Shown here piece after piece: positions 45,328-54,370 of a DNA stretch of 64,000 nucleotides (the stretch's first letter is position 1; every line of letters begins with the position of its first letter). Below the pieces are notes generated by a model, which ran no database searches, was not told the origin of the DNA, and was given only the letters and a program-made list of their open reading frames with translations. The stretch is from Roseococcus pinisoli (GTDB lineage: Bacteria; Pseudomonadota; Alphaproteobacteria; Acetobacterales; Acetobacteraceae), in assembly GCF_018413645.1 (NCBI RefSeq), contig NZ_JAHCDA010000002.1, forward strand, positions 372,001 through 436,000, read 5' to 3'. A program made the position numbers and the translations under genes.

Positions 45328-46326
45328 ATGACCCCGCCTCTTCGGCGTCGCCTGCTGCTGGGCAGCCTCTCGGCCCCCCTGCTGGCCGCGCCCGCCTTGG
45401 CCCAGGGCTGGCAGCCCTCCCGCCCCGTGCGGATCATCGTTCCCATCGCGCCCGGCGGTGCCACTGACCTCATGGCCCGCATGATCGGCGAGCGCCTTTC
45501 CCCTGTCCTCGGGCAACCGGTGGTCGTCGAGAACCGGCCCGGCGCCGGCGGCAATATCGGCGCGCAGGCGGCGCTCCAGGCGGAGAAGGACGGGCTGACC
45601 TGGCTCTTCACCGCGGCCAATGTGCTGACCGCCAACACGGCGCTCTATGGCAGCCGCATGCCCTTCGTACCGCTGCGGGACTTCGCGCCGGTCTCGCGGG
45701 TGGGCGTGGGCACGCTTCTCTGGGTGGTGAATTCCCAGCGGCCCTGGCGGACATTCCAGGAGCAGATCGACTTCGCGAGGCAGAATCCCGGTCGCGTCAC
45801 CATGGGCAGCAGCGGCACCGGCACCAGCGCTCATCTCTTCTTCGAGAAGGTGAAGCGCGAGACGGGCGCCGATATTGTCCACGTTCCGTATCGAGGCGGC
45901 GGGCCTGCCATCCAGGATCTGGTCGCCGGCAATATCGACATGATGTTCGACGTCATTCCCGTGCTCCTGCCGCATGTGCGGGAGGGGCGGTTCCGTGCCC
46001 TGGCGGCGGGTTCGGCGAAGCGCATCGACTATGTGCCGGAACTCACGAGCGTGCCCGGGATGGATGAGCTGCTGCCGGGCAGGGGCGTGGACGCGCTGAA
46101 CTGGTGGTCCATCGTCTGCGCGACGGGCACGCCCGAGGCGGCGATCGCCGGGATGCATGCCGCGCTTCGGCGCGTCCTGACGCAGGAGGAGGTGCGGCGG
46201 CGCCTGCTCGACCTCACCATCCTGCCGACGGTGGACGAGACGCCCGAGGCCTTCGGTGCCTTCTGGCGCGCCCAGGTGCCGATCTGGCAGCAGCTGGTCG
46301 AGGTATCGGGCGCGACCGCGGAATAG
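45328..46326 (+). CDS. Bug family (TTT) periplasmic binding protein, tandem copy 1
   Basis: A 332-aa periplasmic solute receptor. Signal RRRLLLGSLSAPLLAAPALAQ precedes WQPSRPVRIIVPIAPGGATD, VENRPGAGGNIGAQAA and VTMGSSGTGTSAHLFFEKV. It is nearly the twin of the gene at 46541: by eye about 45 of 332 residues differ. No TctA/TctB genes lie nearby. GAGGGAA sits 10 nt before the ATG. Confidence 0.93.
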   Translation: MTPPLRRRLLLGSLSAPLLAAPALAQGWQPSRPVRIIVPIAPGGATDLMARMIGERLSPVLGQPVVVENRPGAGGNIGAQAALQAEKDGLTWLFTAANVLTANTALYGSRMPFVPLRDFAPVSRVGVGTLLWVVNSQRPWRTFQEQIDFARQNPGRVTMGSSGTGTSAHLFFEKVKRETGADIVHVPYRGGGPAIQDLVAGNIDMMFDVIPVLLPHVREGRFRALAAGSAKRIDYVPELTSVPGMDELLPGRGVDALNWWSIVCATGTPEAAIAGMHAALRRVLTQEEVRRRLLDLTILPTVDETPEAFGAFWRAQVPIWQQLVEVSGATAE

Positions 46327-46540
46327 TGATTCGTCACGAAGACCCGCCATCCTGACGGCGGCGGGTCGGAGGGGCGAAGGTGCCGCTATCTGCGAGCCGA
46401 TCGATCTGCGATTGCTTGCCGAAGCGTCATCCTCGTGCCCGGAGCTTCGTTTTCCCCCCTTTCGCCGGCTGGCCTGCCCGCGATTTCGTCTCCAATTTCT
46501 TCGGATCAGGCTTGGTGCCTGACGACCAGGAGCCTTGCCC

Positions 46541-47539
46541 ATGATTGCGACTTCCCGACGCCGACTTCTGCTCGGCGGCCTTTCGGCGCCCTTGCTGGCC
46601 GCGCCCGCCTTGGCCCAGGGCTGGCAGCCCTCCCGCCCCGTGCGGATCATCGTTCCCATTGCGCCCGGCGGCGCCAACGACATGATCGCCCGCCTGATCG
46701 GCGAGCGCCTCTCGCCCATTCTCGGCCAGCCGGTGATCATCGAGAACCGGCCCGGCGCCGGCGGCAATATCGGCGCGCAGGCCACGCTCCAGGCGGAGAA
46801 GGACGGGCTGACCTGGCTCTTCACCTCGGCCAATGTGCTGACGGCCAATACCTTCCTCTACGGCAGCCGGATGCCCTTCGTGCCGCTGCGCGATTTCGCG
46901 CCGGTCTCGCGGGTGGGCGTGGGTACGCTGCTCTGGGTGGTGAATTCCCAGCGGTCCTGGCGGACCTTCCAGGAGCAGATCGACTTTGCGAAGCAGAATC
47001 CCAGCCGCGTCACCATGGGCAGCAGCGGCACCGGCGCCATCAGCCATCTCTTCTTCGAGAAGGTGAAGCGCGAGACGGGCGCCGACATGGTCCACGTCCC
47101 GTACCGCGGCGGCGGTCCCGCCATCCAGGACCTGATCGCCGGCAATATCGACATGATGTTCGACGCCATTCCGGCCCTGATGCCGCATGTGCGGGAAGGG
47201 CGGTTCCGCCCGCTGGCCGTGGGTTCGGCGAAGCGCATCGACTATGTGCCGGAACTTGCCAGCGTGCCCGGGATGGACGAGCTGCTGCCGGGTAAGGGCG
47301 TGGATGCGCTGAACTGGTGGTCCTTTGTCTGCGCGACCGGCACGCCGGCGCCTGCGATCGCCGGCATGCACGCCGCGCTTCTGCGCGCCCTCTCGCAGGA
47401 GGAGCTGAAGCAGCGTCTGCTCGGCCTCACAGTCCTGCCGATGGTGGACGAGACGCCCGAGGCCTTCGGCGCCTTCTGGCGCTCTCAGATGCCGGTCTGG
47501 CAACAGCTGGTCGAGGTATCGGGCGCGACCGCCGAATAG
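46541..47539 (+). CDS. Bug family (TTT) periplasmic binding protein, tandem copy 2
   Basis: A 332-aa paralogue of the preceding gene, same length, with signal RRRLLLGGLSAPLLAAPALAQ. Most differences fall in the second half and around ligand-loop positions such as GATD versus GAND and GTSAH versus GAISH, so ligand preference may have shifted. ATG 46541 has AGGAG at 8 nt. Both copies end VSGATAE, followed at 10-11 nt by CGAAGACCC, a trace of the duplicated unit. A creatininase-family gene follows 77 bp later. Confidence 0.93.
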   Translation: MIATSRRRLLLGGLSAPLLAAPALAQGWQPSRPVRIIVPIAPGGANDMIARLIGERLSPILGQPVIIENRPGAGGNIGAQATLQAEKDGLTWLFTSANVLTANTFLYGSRMPFVPLRDFAPVSRVGVGTLLWVVNSQRSWRTFQEQIDFAKQNPSRVTMGSSGTGAISHLFFEKVKRETGADMVHVPYRGGGPAIQDLIAGNIDMMFDAIPALMPHVREGRFRPLAVGSAKRIDYVPELASVPGMDELLPGKGVDALNWWSFVCATGTPAPAIAGMHAALLRALSQEELKQRLLGLTVLPMVDETPEAFGAFWRSQMPVWQQLVEVSGATAE

Positions 47540-47616
47540 CGGCCAGGCCGCGAAGACCCACGACCAGGACAGCCTCCGCGGCGGCGCCTGGTCGAGAACG
47601 CCCGCGGAAGGATGGA

Positions 47617-48420
47617 ATGGACATGGCGAAGAAACCCAAATCGGCGGGCCGCGCGCCCAGCCTCGAATGGATGAAGCTGACCGCGGCAGAGATCCAGGCC
47701 GAGGCCACGGCCGATGCTCTCGTCATCATACCGGTGGCTTCCATGGAGCAGCACGGGCCGCATCTCGCAACAGGTGTGGACATGGTGCTGGGCGGGACGG
47801 TCGCGCTGGAGACGGCGCGCCGCCTCGCCGAGGCCGGGGAGCGCGTGATCGTGACGCCGGTCTGCTGGGCGGGCCTGGCCGAGCATCACATGGCCTTCGG
47901 CGGCACCGTGACGCTCGATCACGCGACCTTCCAGGCCGTGCTGCGCCACGTCGTGCGCTCGGCCGTGCGGCATGGCTTCCGGCGAATCTTCCTGATGAAC
48001 GGCCATGGCGGCAATGCCGAGGCGATCGGGACGGCGGCGACGGATCTCGCGGCGGAATTCGGCGTGAGGGTCGGCGGCGGCACCTATTGGCACATGGTGC
48101 CGGAGGTGATCGAGCCGTTGCTGGAGCGGCAGCCCACGCTCATGCATGCCTGCGAGGCCGAGACCTCGATGATGATGCACCTCTCGCCGGACAGCCTGCG
48201 GCCGGACCAGCTGTCCAAGGCGCATGGGCCGTCCTCCTCGCGCGTGCCGGGGCAGCCGCCGGGGTTGCTCATGCGGCGCCCCTTCCGCGAATTCACCAAG
48301 ACCGGTGTCGTGGGCGATGCGCGCGTGGCCAGCGCGGAGAAGGGCGCGAAGCTTGTCGAGGCGATCTCGGCGAAATGCGCGGAGCTGCTGGCCAACCCCG
48401 AGCTCTGGAAAGAGCGCTGA
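47617..48420 (+). CDS. Creatininase family amidohydrolase
   Basis: A 267-aa metal-dependent hydrolase for a small cyclic or linear amide. Ligand motifs: VASMEQHGPHLATGVDMVLG (E, H and D), MNGHGGNAEAIG (H) and ACEAETSMMMH (E). The family includes creatininase, mycofactocin MftE and FAPy deaminase, and the substrate cannot be fixed here. GGAAGG lies 5 nt before the ATG. Neighbouring Bug proteins may deliver the substrate (inference). Confidence 0.88.
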   Translation: MDMAKKPKSAGRAPSLEWMKLTAAEIQAEATADALVIIPVASMEQHGPHLATGVDMVLGGTVALETARRLAEAGERVIVTPVCWAGLAEHHMAFGGTVTLDHATFQAVLRHVVRSAVRHGFRRIFLMNGHGGNAEAIGTAATDLAAEFGVRVGGGTYWHMVPEVIEPLLERQPTLMHACEAETSMMMHLSPDSLRPDQLSKAHGPSSSRVPGQPPGLLMRRPFREFTKTGVVGDARVASAEKGAKLVEAISAKCAELLANPELWKER

Positions 48421-48423
48421 GCA

Positions 48424-48449
48424 GCGCGGGCTGAAGCGAAGGCCCGCGC
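48424..48449. terminator. Stem-loop between convergent genes
   Basis: GCGCGGGC and GCCCGCGC form an 8-bp stem (10-nt loop) between the creatininase and phosphoesterase genes; an alternative GCGAAGG/CCTTCGC stem overlaps it. No T-tract. Confidence 0.4.
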
Positions 48450-48456
48450 CTTCGCG

Positions 48457-49188
48457 TCAGGGCAGCGGCAGGTCGAGCCAGGAGAGATGGCCGCCCTTGC
48501 CCGAGCCCGTGTCCATGAAGACGGCCTCGCCACCGGCGCGTCCATGCGTCGTCCAAGGGCGTCCGTTGGTCGAGCGCTGATCGTGCCCGCAATAGACGGT
48601 GAGGCCGGTGGGGATGGAATCCACCCAGTGCAGCAGGCGCTCGGGATAGCCGTCGCCCTGCGTGCGCCCGGTGACCTGCCCGAAGAGCGCGCGCGAGACG
48701 ATGTTGTCCGGCCGGCGCGAGCCGCCCTCGCGCGGCGCGGGCTCGAGCATCATGCCCGGATGGAAGGCGGCATGGACGAAGAGCCAGGGGCCGAGCCGGC
48801 ACCAGGCCGGCGCCCGGCCGATCTCCAGGATGGCGCGCCGCGCGATCTCGTCGCCATCGGGCGCGGCGGCGATCTGCTCCAGCGTGCGGGGCGTGGCCTC
48901 GGCCGGGCTGCGCACCCGGTTGCCCATCAGCGCGCGGCGCAGCTTGTGATCGTGGTTGCCCAGCAGGAAGATCCCGGCCTGCGCGTCCAGCATCGTGAAG
49001 ATGTCGCGCAGCACGCCCGGAGAGTCCGGTCCGTAATCGGTCAGGTCGCCGAGCTGAAGGACGAAGAGGTCGGCATTACAGGCGCCGATGATCGCGGATT
49101 CCAGCGCGGCAGCCTCGCCATGGACGTCGCCCACCACGCGCAGGCCGCGAAAGCCGCGACGGCGGAGCTCGGCGGTCGAGAGCGTCAC
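48457..49188 (-). CDS. Metallophosphoesterase (PPP-type serine/threonine phosphatase-like)
   Basis: A 243-aa phosphoesterase with the calcineurin-like motifs in order: VVGDVHGEAAALE, LQLGDLTDYGPDS, LLGNHDHKLRRAL, a histidine in WLFVHAAFHPG and YCGHDQRST. It could be a protein phosphatase or a diadenosine tetraphosphatase-like enzyme. GTG start at 49188 with AAGAGG upstream. No signal peptide, so cytosolic. No functional link to neighbours is visible. Confidence 0.85.
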   Translation of the reverse strand: MTLSTAELRRRGFRGLRVVGDVHGEAAALESAIIGACNADLFVLQLGDLTDYGPDSPGVLRDIFTMLDAQAGIFLLGNHDHKLRRALMGNRVRSPAEATPRTLEQIAAAPDGDEIARRAILEIGRAPAWCRLGPWLFVHAAFHPGMMLEPAPREGGSRRPDNIVSRALFGQVTGRTQGDGYPERLLHWVDSIPTGLTVYCGHDQRSTNGRPWTTHGRAGGEAVFMDTGSGKGGHLSWLDLPLP

Positions 49189-49478
49189 GACAGCCTCTTG
49201 GAGGCGAGCGGCCAGCCTCCGCCGGTCCGGACATGCCTCAAGGCGCGGCCCGCGTGGCAGACGGGCGGATCGATATGTTCGATGGAAGCGGGATCACGAG
49301 GACGACGCGGAGTGTGACGGAACTGGGACAGGGCAGGGGGCATCCTCGCAATGTGGGGCGATTGTGGCTTTCGCGCAAAGCCGCGCATTGCAACCGGAAT
49401 TTCATGCCAGCGTTGCATCTGCATAGCCGGCGGGCATCCCGATACCGGCGCCTTTCCAGAATGAGGAGCTCTCCCCCC

Positions 49479-50087
49479 ATGACCTCTCGCCGCCACCTGC
49501 TCGTCGGAGCCGCCGTCGCCGCCTTCCCGCTTCCCCTGCTCGCGCAAACCCCGCTGAACACGCCGGGCGTGGTGGGCGGCAGCGTCGTCGCCCCCCAGGC
49601 CAATGTGATCGATACCCTCTCCGCGGCCGGCGGGTTCAACAGCTTCATCGAATATGCCCGCCTGGCCGGCGCGGTGGAGACGCTGCGCGGCGCGGGGCCC
49701 TTCACGCTCTTCGCCCTGCCGGATCCGGTGGTGGACATGATCCCCGCCTCGCTGCGGGAGAGCATGGCGCCGAGCACGGGCGGCTCGGGCCCCGATCGTC
49801 AGCAGGGCGACCAGGTGCGCCTGCAGGCCTTCATCAACATGCATATCGTCCAGGGCCGCTACACCATGGCCGACTTCGCCCAGCGCACCGTCGAGCTGCG
49901 GACGCGCAACGGCAATGTGCTCCAGGTCGCGTCGAACCCGCAGGGGCAGCTGCAGATCCAGATCGTCGGCGATGCCGGCTTCGGGGTGGGTGGCGCCAAC
50001 GCCTATCCGCCGGCCTCGCTGGCCGGCCCTCAGATCATCGCCAGCAACGGCGTGGTCCTGCCGGTGAACCGGCCGCTGATCCAGTAA
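49479..50087 (+). CDS. Fasciclin (FAS1) domain exported protein
   Basis: A 202-aa protein with a Tat-like signal (MTSRRHLLVGAAVAAFPLPLLAQ) and a single FAS1 fold: VIDTLSAAGGFNSFIEYARLAG, GPFTLFALPDPVVDMI, LQAFINMHIVQGRYTM and IIASNGVVLPVNRPL. FAS1 domains mediate adhesion or protein contacts at the cell surface. GAGGAG lies 10 nt upstream of ATG 49479; an ATG at 49461 would add six residues before the signal. Convergent with pdeM. Confidence 0.88.
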   Translation: MTSRRHLLVGAAVAAFPLPLLAQTPLNTPGVVGGSVVAPQANVIDTLSAAGGFNSFIEYARLAGAVETLRGAGPFTLFALPDPVVDMIPASLRESMAPSTGGSGPDRQQGDQVRLQAFINMHIVQGRYTMADFAQRTVELRTRNGNVLQVASNPQGQLQIQIVGDAGFGVGGANAYPPASLAGPQIIASNGVVLPVNRPLIQ

Positions 50088-50091
50088 CGGA

Positions 50092-50778
50092 TCAGGCGCG
50101 CAGCGCCTCGAAGGAGGCGCTGTGAAGGCGTTCGCGGCCCAGCAGGAACACCCGCTGGGCCGCCTTCGCGACCACCGCCATGGCCGGGTCCCGGACGTCG
50201 AGCCCGCCGGTGAAGGCGCCGAAGGCCGGCAGGACCAGCCGTTGGCCGGAGGCCAGGAAGCAGGGCCGGGTGATGCCGCCGATGCGCGTGGGCAGCGTGG
50301 CCTTGGGGTGGTAGTGCCCGCTGAGCTCCGCCTCCTGCCGCGTGAGTGGGGCGATACCGCCGATATGGCGGAAGCGCAGGCGCTTCTCGCTCCATTCCGG
50401 CACGCTGATGCCCGGCAGTTCCGGCTGCGGCGACGGATCGTGATTGCCCGCGACCCAGATCACCTCGAGCGGCGCCAGCAGGCGGCGGAGGGCCGACAGG
50501 TCCGAAGGCGCCATGCGGGCCAGCGCGCGGTCGTCATGCAGTGCGTCGCCCAGCACCAACAGGCGCTTCGGCGCATGGCGGCGCACGGCGAAGGCGAGCC
50601 GCGTCATGGTCTCGCGCGTGTCGTAGGGCGGCACATGGGCGCCTCGGACGGCCATCGCGCTGCCCTTCTCGAAATGCAGGTCCGAGACGATGAGCGTGCG
50701 CGTTTCCGACCAGAAGGCGACGCCGGTCGGGCAGAGCATCAGCCGCTCGCCGGCGAGGTGCAGCGGGGCGGCCATCAT
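50092..50778 (-). CDS. pdeM: Ligase-associated DNA damage response endonuclease PdeM
   Basis: Metallophosphoesterase-family nuclease (228 aa) found with DNA ligase/helicase repair clusters. Motifs: LIVSDLHFEKGSAMA, LLVLGDALHDDRAL, VAGNHDP and ELSGHYHPKA, the family's metal ligands. ATG 50778 overlaps the helicase stop (ATGA), so the two are co-translated. No signal peptide, cytosolic. Confidence 0.92.
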   Translation of the reverse strand: MMAAPLHLAGERLMLCPTGVAFWSETRTLIVSDLHFEKGSAMAVRGAHVPPYDTRETMTRLAFAVRRHAPKRLLVLGDALHDDRALARMAPSDLSALRRLLAPLEVIWVAGNHDPSPQPELPGISVPEWSEKRLRFRHIGGIAPLTRQEAELSGHYHPKATLPTRIGGITRPCFLASGQRLVLPAFGAFTGGLDVRDPAMAVVAKAAQRVFLLGRERLHSASFEALRA

Positions 50779-53300
50779 CGCACGGCTTCCTTCGGCACCT
50801 TCCGATGGAAACGAGATTTTCGGCGGGCCCGCTCTCGCGGCGGGCCCGGCGTCTCGACAACGTCGGAGAGGGTCAGGTTGCCGTAGAAGGTCTCGGCCCC
50901 CTCGGTCGCCTCCTCCACCAGGGCGGTCGCTTCGGCGAGCACAGCCTCCTCGGCATCGCCCGGCACCCATTCATGGCCGATCTCGATCAGCGCCGGCACG
51001 GCCAGCGGTGAGACATGGTCCAGCCGGCGGTGGCGGATATGCCCCTTGGCGCGCGCCAGCAGCTGGCCGATGCGTGCCACGTCGGTCAGGCCCCAGGCCG
51101 CCTCGGCCCGTGTGGCGCGCAGCAGCACGTGGTCGGGCTCGTGGCGGCGAAGGACGTCGTAGATCAGGTCGGAATTCACGCTCATCTGCTTCCGGGATTT
51201 TTCCGCATCGGGGTGGTTCTTCTGGATCAGGCCCGCGATCGTGGCGATGTTGCGGAAGGTGCGGCGGAGCATGGAGCTCTCCGCGATCCATTCCTCCAGC
51301 TCCTCGCCGAGCAGGTCCTCGGTGAAAAGGGCGTCGGGATCGGTCGGCTCGAAGGCCGACCAGGTGGCCAGCACATAGTCCGTCGAGACGAAGCCCAGCG
51401 GCCCCCAGCCCAGCCGCTCCATCCGACGCGTCGCCAGCATGCCCAGCGTCTGATGGGCGAGCCGCCCCTCGAAGGTATAGGCGACCATGAACCAGCGGCC
51501 ACCGCGTGGGAATGTCTCCACCAGCAGGCCCTCGGATTTAGGCAGCTCGCTGATGTGACGCTGCATGTCGAGCCATTCCTGCACGCTTTCCGGCAGCAGG
51601 GCCCAGTGCGAGGGATCGGCCAGGATGTCGCGCACGCGGCCGGCGAGATGGGTCGACAGCGGCATGCGCGCTCCGGCATAGGCGGGCACGCGCGGCTCGC
51701 CCTCGCCGCCGCGCGAGACCTGCGCGACCATGCCCACCATCCCCTCGAAGCGCAGGACCTGGCCGGCGAAGAGGAAGGTATCGCCGGCCGTCAGCGTGGA
51801 GATGAACCACTCCTCCACCTCGCCGAGCACGGGCCCGCCGCGCAGCTTCACCTTGAGCAGCGGCGTCTCCACGATGGTGCCGAGATTGAGCCGCAGCTGC
51901 AGCGCCACCTGATTGCCGCGGACATGGATCATGCCTTCGGAATCGCGGAACAGCTTGCGGTAGCGCTCGTAGGAGGAGAGGGCGTAGCCGCCATCCTCGA
52001 CGAAGCGCAGCGTATCGTCGAAATCACGGCGGGAGAGCTCCGAATAGGCGCCGGCGCGCTTCACCTGGGCGAACAGGTCGTCCGGATGGAAGGGGCCGTG
52101 GCAGGCCATGGCGAGGATGTGCTGCGCCAGCACGTCCAGCCCACCCTGGCGCGGCGGCTCGCCATCGAGCTCGCCCGCCTCGACGCTCTCGATGGCGGCG
52201 GCGCATTCGATAACCTCGAAGCGGTTGGCCGGCACCAGCCAGGCGGCGCTGGCCTCGTCCATGCGATGATTGGCGCGGCCCACGCGCTGCAGCAGTCGCG
52301 AGACGCCCTTGGGTGCGCCGACCTGGATCACCTGGTCCACGCCGCCCCAGTCGATGCCGAGGTCGAGCGAGGAGGTGGCCACCACGCCGCGCAGCTTGCC
52401 CGCCGCCATCGCGGCCTCGACCTTGCGGCGCTGCTCGACGGTGAGGCTGCCGTGATGCAGTGCGATGGGCAGGGCCTCCTCATTGAGCTTCCAGAGCGCG
52501 GCGAAGATCAGCTCGGCCTGGGCGCGGGTATTGACGAAGACGATGGTCACCCCCGCGGCGGTGATGCGCGCGAGGATGTCGGGTGCGGAGGCGAGGCCCA
52601 TGTGGCCGCCCCAGGGCAGCCGCCCCTCCGGCAGCTGCACGCCGATCACGGGCGGCGCACCGGGTGCGGCGCGGATCAGCTCGACGCCCTCGGCGCGGGC
52701 GGTGGGCGAGAGCCAGGCGCGCAGGGCCTCGGGGTGGTTCACCGTGGCGGAGAGGCCGACATGGCGGCACGCCGGGGCCAGCGCGGAGAGCCGCGAGAGG
52801 CAAAGGGAAAGCTGGTCGCCGCGCTTGGTGCCGGCCAGCGCATGTGCCTCGTCCACCACGATACAGGCGAGGTCACCGAAAAGGCTGCCGGCATCGGGCA
52901 GGGAGAGCAGGAGGGTCAGGCTCTCCGGCGTGGTCAGCAGGATATTGGGTGGATTCTGTCGCTGCCGGGCGCGCCGGTTGGCCGGCGTGTCGCCCGTGCG
53001 GGTCTCGACGGTGATGTCGAGGCCCATCTCCGCGATGGGTGCCTCGAGGTTGCGGGCGATGTCCACGGCCAGCGCCTTCAGCGGCGAAACGTAGAGCGTG
53101 TGCAACCCGGCGCGCGGTGCTTCGTAGAGTTGGATGAGGCTGGGGAGGAAGCCCGCCAGCGTCTTGCCGCCGCCGGTCGGCGCGATGAGCAGGGCCGAGT
53201 GCCCGGCTCGTGCCGCCACCAGCATGTCCAGCTGGTGGGGGCGGGGGGACCATCCACGCCCGGCGAACCAGCCGGCAAAAAGTTCTGGCAATGTTCTCAT
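50775..53300 (-). CDS. Ligase-associated DNA damage response DEXH-box helicase (Lhr family)
   Basis: An 841-aa superfamily 2 helicase. Motif I APTGGGKT at residues 40-47, motif Ia VSPLKALAVD, motif II DEAH at 150-153, motif III SATV, motif IV region IVFVNTRAQAELIF, motif V LDLGIDWGGVDQVIQ and motif VI LLQRVGRANHR, followed by the Lhr-type C-terminal winged-helix and domain 4 region. Works with the nuclease and ligase encoded nearby. ATG 53300 (MRTLPELFAGWF) preferred over a GTG at 53354 that would overlap the divergent exonuclease gene. A LexA-type box overlaps codons 2-7. Confidence 0.94.
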   Translation of the reverse strand: MRTLPELFAGWFAGRGWSPRPHQLDMLVAARAGHSALLIAPTGGGKTLAGFLPSLIQLYEAPRAGLHTLYVSPLKALAVDIARNLEAPIAEMGLDITVETRTGDTPANRRARQRQNPPNILLTTPESLTLLLSLPDAGSLFGDLACIVVDEAHALAGTKRGDQLSLCLSRLSALAPACRHVGLSATVNHPEALRAWLSPTARAEGVELIRAAPGAPPVIGVQLPEGRLPWGGHMGLASAPDILARITAAGVTIVFVNTRAQAELIFAALWKLNEEALPIALHHGSLTVEQRRKVEAAMAAGKLRGVVATSSLDLGIDWGGVDQVIQVGAPKGVSRLLQRVGRANHRMDEASAAWLVPANRFEVIECAAAIESVEAGELDGEPPRQGGLDVLAQHILAMACHGPFHPDDLFAQVKRAGAYSELSRRDFDDTLRFVEDGGYALSSYERYRKLFRDSEGMIHVRGNQVALQLRLNLGTIVETPLLKVKLRGGPVLGEVEEWFISTLTAGDTFLFAGQVLRFEGMVGMVAQVSRGGEGEPRVPAYAGARMPLSTHLAGRVRDILADPSHWALLPESVQEWLDMQRHISELPKSEGLLVETFPRGGRWFMVAYTFEGRLAHQTLGMLATRRMERLGWGPLGFVSTDYVLATWSAFEPTDPDALFTEDLLGEELEEWIAESSMLRRTFRNIATIAGLIQKNHPDAEKSRKQMSVNSDLIYDVLRRHEPDHVLLRATRAEAAWGLTDVARIGQLLARAKGHIRHRRLDHVSPLAVPALIEIGHEWVPGDAEEAVLAEATALVEEATEGAETFYGNLTLSDVVETPGPPRERARRKSRFHRKVPKEAVR
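53282..53296. promoter_or_regulatory. LexA-type SOS box (GTTC-N7-GTTC)
   Basis: GTTCTGGCAATGTTC matches exactly the alphaproteobacterial LexA consensus, a direct repeat of GTTC with 7 nt between. It lies 51 bp before the exonuclease start, near the place of its -35 region, and just inside the 5' end of the divergent helicase gene. Functional assignment is inference from consensus and repair-gene context. Confidence 0.6.
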
Positions 53301-53347
53301 TCCGGACCCAGATATATGCGACGTGACGTGCCGCGTGAAGGAGCCTG

Positions 53348-54370
53348 ATGCCACCCCATCCCAAGACCTGGCTGAGCGTCACGCCGGCCGGGCTATTCTG
53401 CGAGCCCGGCGGTTTCTATGTGGACCCTCAACGCCCGGTGGACCGGGCCGTCATCACCCACGGCCACAGCGACCACGCCCGGCCGGGGCATGAGCGCGTG
53501 CTGGCGACCTCCGAGACGCTGGCCATCATGCGCGAACGCATGGGGGTGGAGAGGGCCGGCCAGATCCAGCAGCCGCTCCGCTACGGCGAGGTGCTGCACA
53601 TCAACGGCGTGAAGCTCTGGCTGCGGCCGGCCGGGCACGTGCTGGGCAGTGCGCAGGTCTGCCTGGAGTGGCAGGGCGCGCGCGCCGTCTTCAGCGGCGA
53701 CTACAAGCGCCGCCCCGACCCGACCTGCGCGCCCTTCGAGCTGGAGCGTTGCGACGTCTTCGTCACCGAGGCCACTTTCGCGCTGCCCGTCTTTCATCAT
53801 CCGCCGGCGGAGCTCGAGATTGCGCGGCTGCTGCGCAGCGTGCGGCTGTTTCCGGAGCGGACGCATGTCATCGGCTGCTACGCCTTGGGCAAGGCGCAGC
53901 GGCTGATCGCGCTGCTGCGGCAGGCGGGCTGGGATGCGCCGATCCCACTGCACGGTGCGCTGATGCGCCTGTGCCGGCTTTACCAGGAGCTCGGCGTCGA
54001 CCTCGGCGAGCTGGTTCCGGCGACGGTGCAGGGCCGGGAGAAATTCGCGGGCGCCATCGTGCTGGCGCCGCCCTCGGAGATCGGGGAGCGCTGGGCGCGG
54101 CGGCTCAACGACCCTCTGCCGTGCCTGGCCTCGGGCTGGATGCGCGTGCGGCAGCGGGCGCGGCAGGGCGGTGTAGAGCTGCCGCTGATCGTCTCCGACC
54201 ATGCCGATTGGCCGGAGCTCCTCGCCACCTGCGCCGAGGTCGAGGCCCAGGAGATCTGGATCACGCATGGGCGGGAGGATGCGCTGATCCATGCGCTGGG
54301 CCTGCGCGGCATCAAGGGGAGGGCGCTCCACCTCATCGGCATGGGCGAGGAAGGCGAGGAGGACGAATGA
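53348..54370 (+). CDS. Ligase-associated DNA damage response exonuclease (MBL fold)
   Basis: A 340-aa metallo-beta-lactamase/beta-CASP-like nuclease of the ligase-associated set. Metal motif THGHSDHA at residues 37-44 (H38, H40, D42, H43), then PAGHVLGSAQVCLEW, FSGDYKRRPDP, VTEATFALPVF and the C-terminal IVSDHADW. AAGGAG lies 4 nt before the ATG. Divergent from the helicase gene with only 47 bp between starts, so both probably share a control region with the SOS box. Confidence 0.93.
   Translation: MPPHPKTWLSVTPAGLFCEPGGFYVDPQRPVDRAVITHGHSDHARPGHERVLATSETLAIMRERMGVERAGQIQQPLRYGEVLHINGVKLWLRPAGHVLGSAQVCLEWQGARAVFSGDYKRRPDPTCAPFELERCDVFVTEATFALPVFHHPPAELEIARLLRSVRLFPERTHVIGCYALGKAQRLIALLRQAGWDAPIPLHGALMRLCRLYQELGVDLGELVPATVQGREKFAGAIVLAPPSEIGERWARRLNDPLPCLASGWMRVRQRARQGGVELPLIVSDHADWPELLATCAEVEAQEIWITHGREDALIHALGLRGIKGRALHLIGMGEEGEEDE

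Noticed and set aside
45292-47503. Paired minus-strand frames antisense to the two Bug genes
   Set aside because: They mirror each other only because the sense genes are duplicates; no domain features.
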